Shown piece after piece: positions 6,399 through 7,060 of a stretch of DNA of 7,060 nucleotides (positions are counted from its first letter, which is position 1; the number at the start of each line of letters is the position of its first letter). The stretch is taken from positions 1-7,060 of the forward strand of contig VGTA01000156.1 in assembly GCA_016874875.1 (NCBI GenBank), written 5' to 3'. The position numbers and the translations under genes are program-made. Under the pieces are notes generated by a model that worked only from the letters and a program-made list of their open reading frames with translations, was not told the DNA's origin and ran no database searches. This DNA is from Deltaproteobacteria bacterium. GTDB lineage: Bacteria > Myxococcota_A > Bradymonadia > UBA7976 > VGTA01.

Positions 6399-6453
6399 AT
6401 CACCTGCTCTGCTCCCTGCGGCCCGACCGCCTAATCATCTGATCGCCTGATGT

Positions 6454-6489
6454 CTTGATCGTCTTGATCGTCCTGATCGTCTTGATGAC
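6454..6489 (-). repeat. 9-bp direct repeats upstream of the pseudokinase-PP2C gene
   Basis: On the plus strand cttgatcgt occurs twice exactly (6454-6471), then as cctgatcgt (6472-6480) and cttgatgac (6481-6489), with degenerate copies continuing towards 6435. On the gene strand this is ACGATCAAG. The array contains three regularly spaced GATC sequences, with a fourth at 6441-6444. It lies about 55-90 bases before the start codon, where an operator could act, but slippage is equally possible. Confidence 0.8.
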
Positions 6490-6504
6490 GGGTAGGCCTG
6501 CCCG
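6489..6504. promoter_or_regulatory. 16-bp near-perfect dyad, possible operator
   Basis: The arms cgggtagg and cctgcccg are complementary at seven of eight positions with no spacer, centred on AGGCCT. With no loop it is better suited to binding a dimeric protein as DNA than to forming an RNA hairpin. It lies directly next to the 9-bp repeats and just downstream of the possible promoter. No regulator is identified. Confidence 0.35.
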
Positions 6505-6523
6505 TTCGCTCACGCGTTCGCGC

Positions 6524-6553
6524 CTTATAGTCAAAAGCCGCCTCTCCGCACAA
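6524..6553 (-). promoter_or_regulatory. Possible promoter of the pseudokinase-PP2C operon
   Basis: The minus strand reads TTGTGC (6548-6553), 18 bases, TATAAG (6524-6529). The -10 matches consensus at five of six positions, while the -35 matches only its first three bases. A TTGACT lies next to the -10 but has no -10 of its own at usual spacing. The predicted leader of about 120 bases would include the dyad and the 9-bp repeats. Confidence 0.25.
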
Positions 6554-6560
6554 GAGCCAA

Positions 6561-6595
6561 GCGCGGGCGAGGGCAGGAGAGGTGTGAGCCCGCGC
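6561..6595 (-). terminator. Possible weak terminator after the FnIII-like gene
   Basis: Perfect 8-bp arms gcgcgggc (6561-6568) and gcccgcgc (6588-6595) enclose a 19-base loop. The structure begins 7 bases after the stop codon of the FnIII-like gene. On the gene strand it is followed by TTGGCTCTTG, which is only mildly T-rich. The position suits a terminator, but the long loop and missing T-run make the call weak. Confidence 0.25.
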
Positions 6596-6602
6596 AGTGA
6601 TC

Positions 6603-7060
6603 TCAGGGCGCGCCGATGGACGCGGCGTCGAGCTGCGCGCACACATCGCCCTCGGCGCAGGTCAAGAGGAGGGGCTCCGAGGGCTCTGAGCGGCGCTTGG
6701 TGGGCGCGTCAGAGGCGACCACGTAGACAAAGTAGTCGTAGCCGAGCTCGAGGCCCAAGCCGAGCGTGGTGGTGGACACCTCCACGTCGATGACGTCCAC
6801 CACCTCGCCGCCGCGCACCTGCACCACCACCACGCGGTACGACGTGGCGCCCTCCACGGCGCCCCAAGAGAGCGACACGTAGCTCGTCTCCTTGCCCTCG
6901 AGCGGCGCCGCGCCGTCGAGGGTGAGGGTGGGTGTGGGCAAGAAGCCCGTCTCGCGGCCGCAGACGAGGCAGCCCGTGAGGTCCCAAGGGGCGCCGCGCC
7001 CCTGCGGCGAGAGGTCGTCGCTGACGAAATCGAGGTAGAGCGAGCGCAGCCCCGCCGCGC
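6603..7060 (-). CDS. C-terminal part of a fibronectin-type-III-like protein (start outside window)
   Basis: The reading frame is open from the right edge to the TGA at 6603-6605 and gives about 151 residues; no start need lie within the window. A fibronectin type III-like domain spans roughly the middle: SYVSLSWGAVEGATSYRVVV has the conserved Trp and the Tyr-x-Val strand, and YDYFVYVVASD and SEPSEPLLLTC are the last strands. There is a CLVC pair just before the domain and a CAEGDVC pair near the end, which suggests disulfides and therefore an exported protein, though the signal peptide would be outside the window. FnIII domains mediate binding in surface or secreted proteins; no enzyme domain is visible here. 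It is separated from the next operon by 204 bases, so a shared function is not implied. Confidence 0.75.
   Translation of the reverse strand, partial: AAGLRSLYLDFVSDDLSPQGRGAPWDLTGCLVCGRETGFLPTPTLTLDGAAPLEGKETSYVSLSWGAVEGATSYRVVVVQVRGGEVVDVIDVEVSTTTLGLGLELGYDYFVYVVASDAPTKRRSEPSEPLLLTCAEGDVCAQLDAASIGAP

Larger units (their letters stand above)
6399..6602 (-). promoter_or_regulatory. Intergenic region upstream of the pseudokinase-PP2C operon
   Basis: This 204-base gap holds, in transcription order, two overlapping inverted repeats, a possible promoter, a 16-bp dyad, 9-bp tandem repeats and the ribosome binding site (AGGTGAT). It includes one of the few AT-richer patches of the window (around 6524-6536). 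No convincing small gene is seen, although open frames cross it. Confidence 0.6.

Noticed and set aside
6400..6646. Small minus-strand frames (80 and 71 codons) across the intergenic region ahead of the pseudokinase-PP2C gene, one ending just before its start.
   Set aside because: They overlap the end of the FnIII-like gene, have Arg-rich sequence with no domain, and read the 9-bp repeats as IKT or QDD. A leader peptide cannot be fully excluded, but there is no positive support.
1..7060. tRNA, rRNA, insertion sequence or phage-related genes.
   Set aside because: I saw no cloverleaf with conserved tRNA motifs, no rRNA signature, no transposase or integrase motif, and no flanking inverted repeats of the kind expected for an insertion sequence.

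Overview
The window is very GC-rich and every gene I can support lies on the minus strand, so transcription runs from high to low coordinates. Long, Arg/Pro/Gly/His-rich open frames on the other strand are by-products of the base composition. The base composition, the kinase/phosphatase signalling genes and an outer-membrane protein that resembles a myxobacterial family suggest a deltaproteobacterial-type organism (Myxococcota or Bradymonadota-like). That placement is an inference; no rRNA or other taxonomic marker is present.

Layout in transcription order: (1) the C-terminal end of a fibronectin-type-III-like protein whose start lies beyond the window (6603 to the right edge). (2) A 204-base intergenic region with a possible weak terminator, a possible promoter, a 16-bp dyad and 9-bp tandem repeats. 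(3) A 657-residue fusion of a kinase-like domain, apparently a pseudokinase, to a PP2C-type phosphatase that keeps most metal-binding motifs. (4) A 430-residue protein that looks like a von Willebrand factor A domain with a degenerate metal site. (5) An exported, probably beta-barrel, outer-membrane protein. (6) A 226-base intergenic region with seven exact 12-bp tandem repeats, a possible promoter and a GC hairpin. (7) An Mrp/ApbC-type Fe-S carrier ATPase with an N-terminal MIP18/FSCA domain.

Genes 3, 4 and 5 form a tight operon. The phosphatase stop overlaps the next GTG start (GTGA), and the VWA-like stop overlaps the next ATG start (ATGA). Kinase, PP2C and VWA together recall the TerY-phosphorylation type of module, but here the kinase and VWA active sites look lost while the phosphatase looks intact, and an outer-membrane protein is translationally coupled to them. 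This is the best candidate in the window for an undescribed system.

The second theme is short tandem repeats with unit lengths divisible by three (6, 9, 9, 12 and 12 bp), four of them at gene boundaries. One has copied a stop/start junction so that the upstream gene has five successive in-frame stops and the downstream gene five successive in-frame starts. Another gives mrp four successive in-frame TAG stops.
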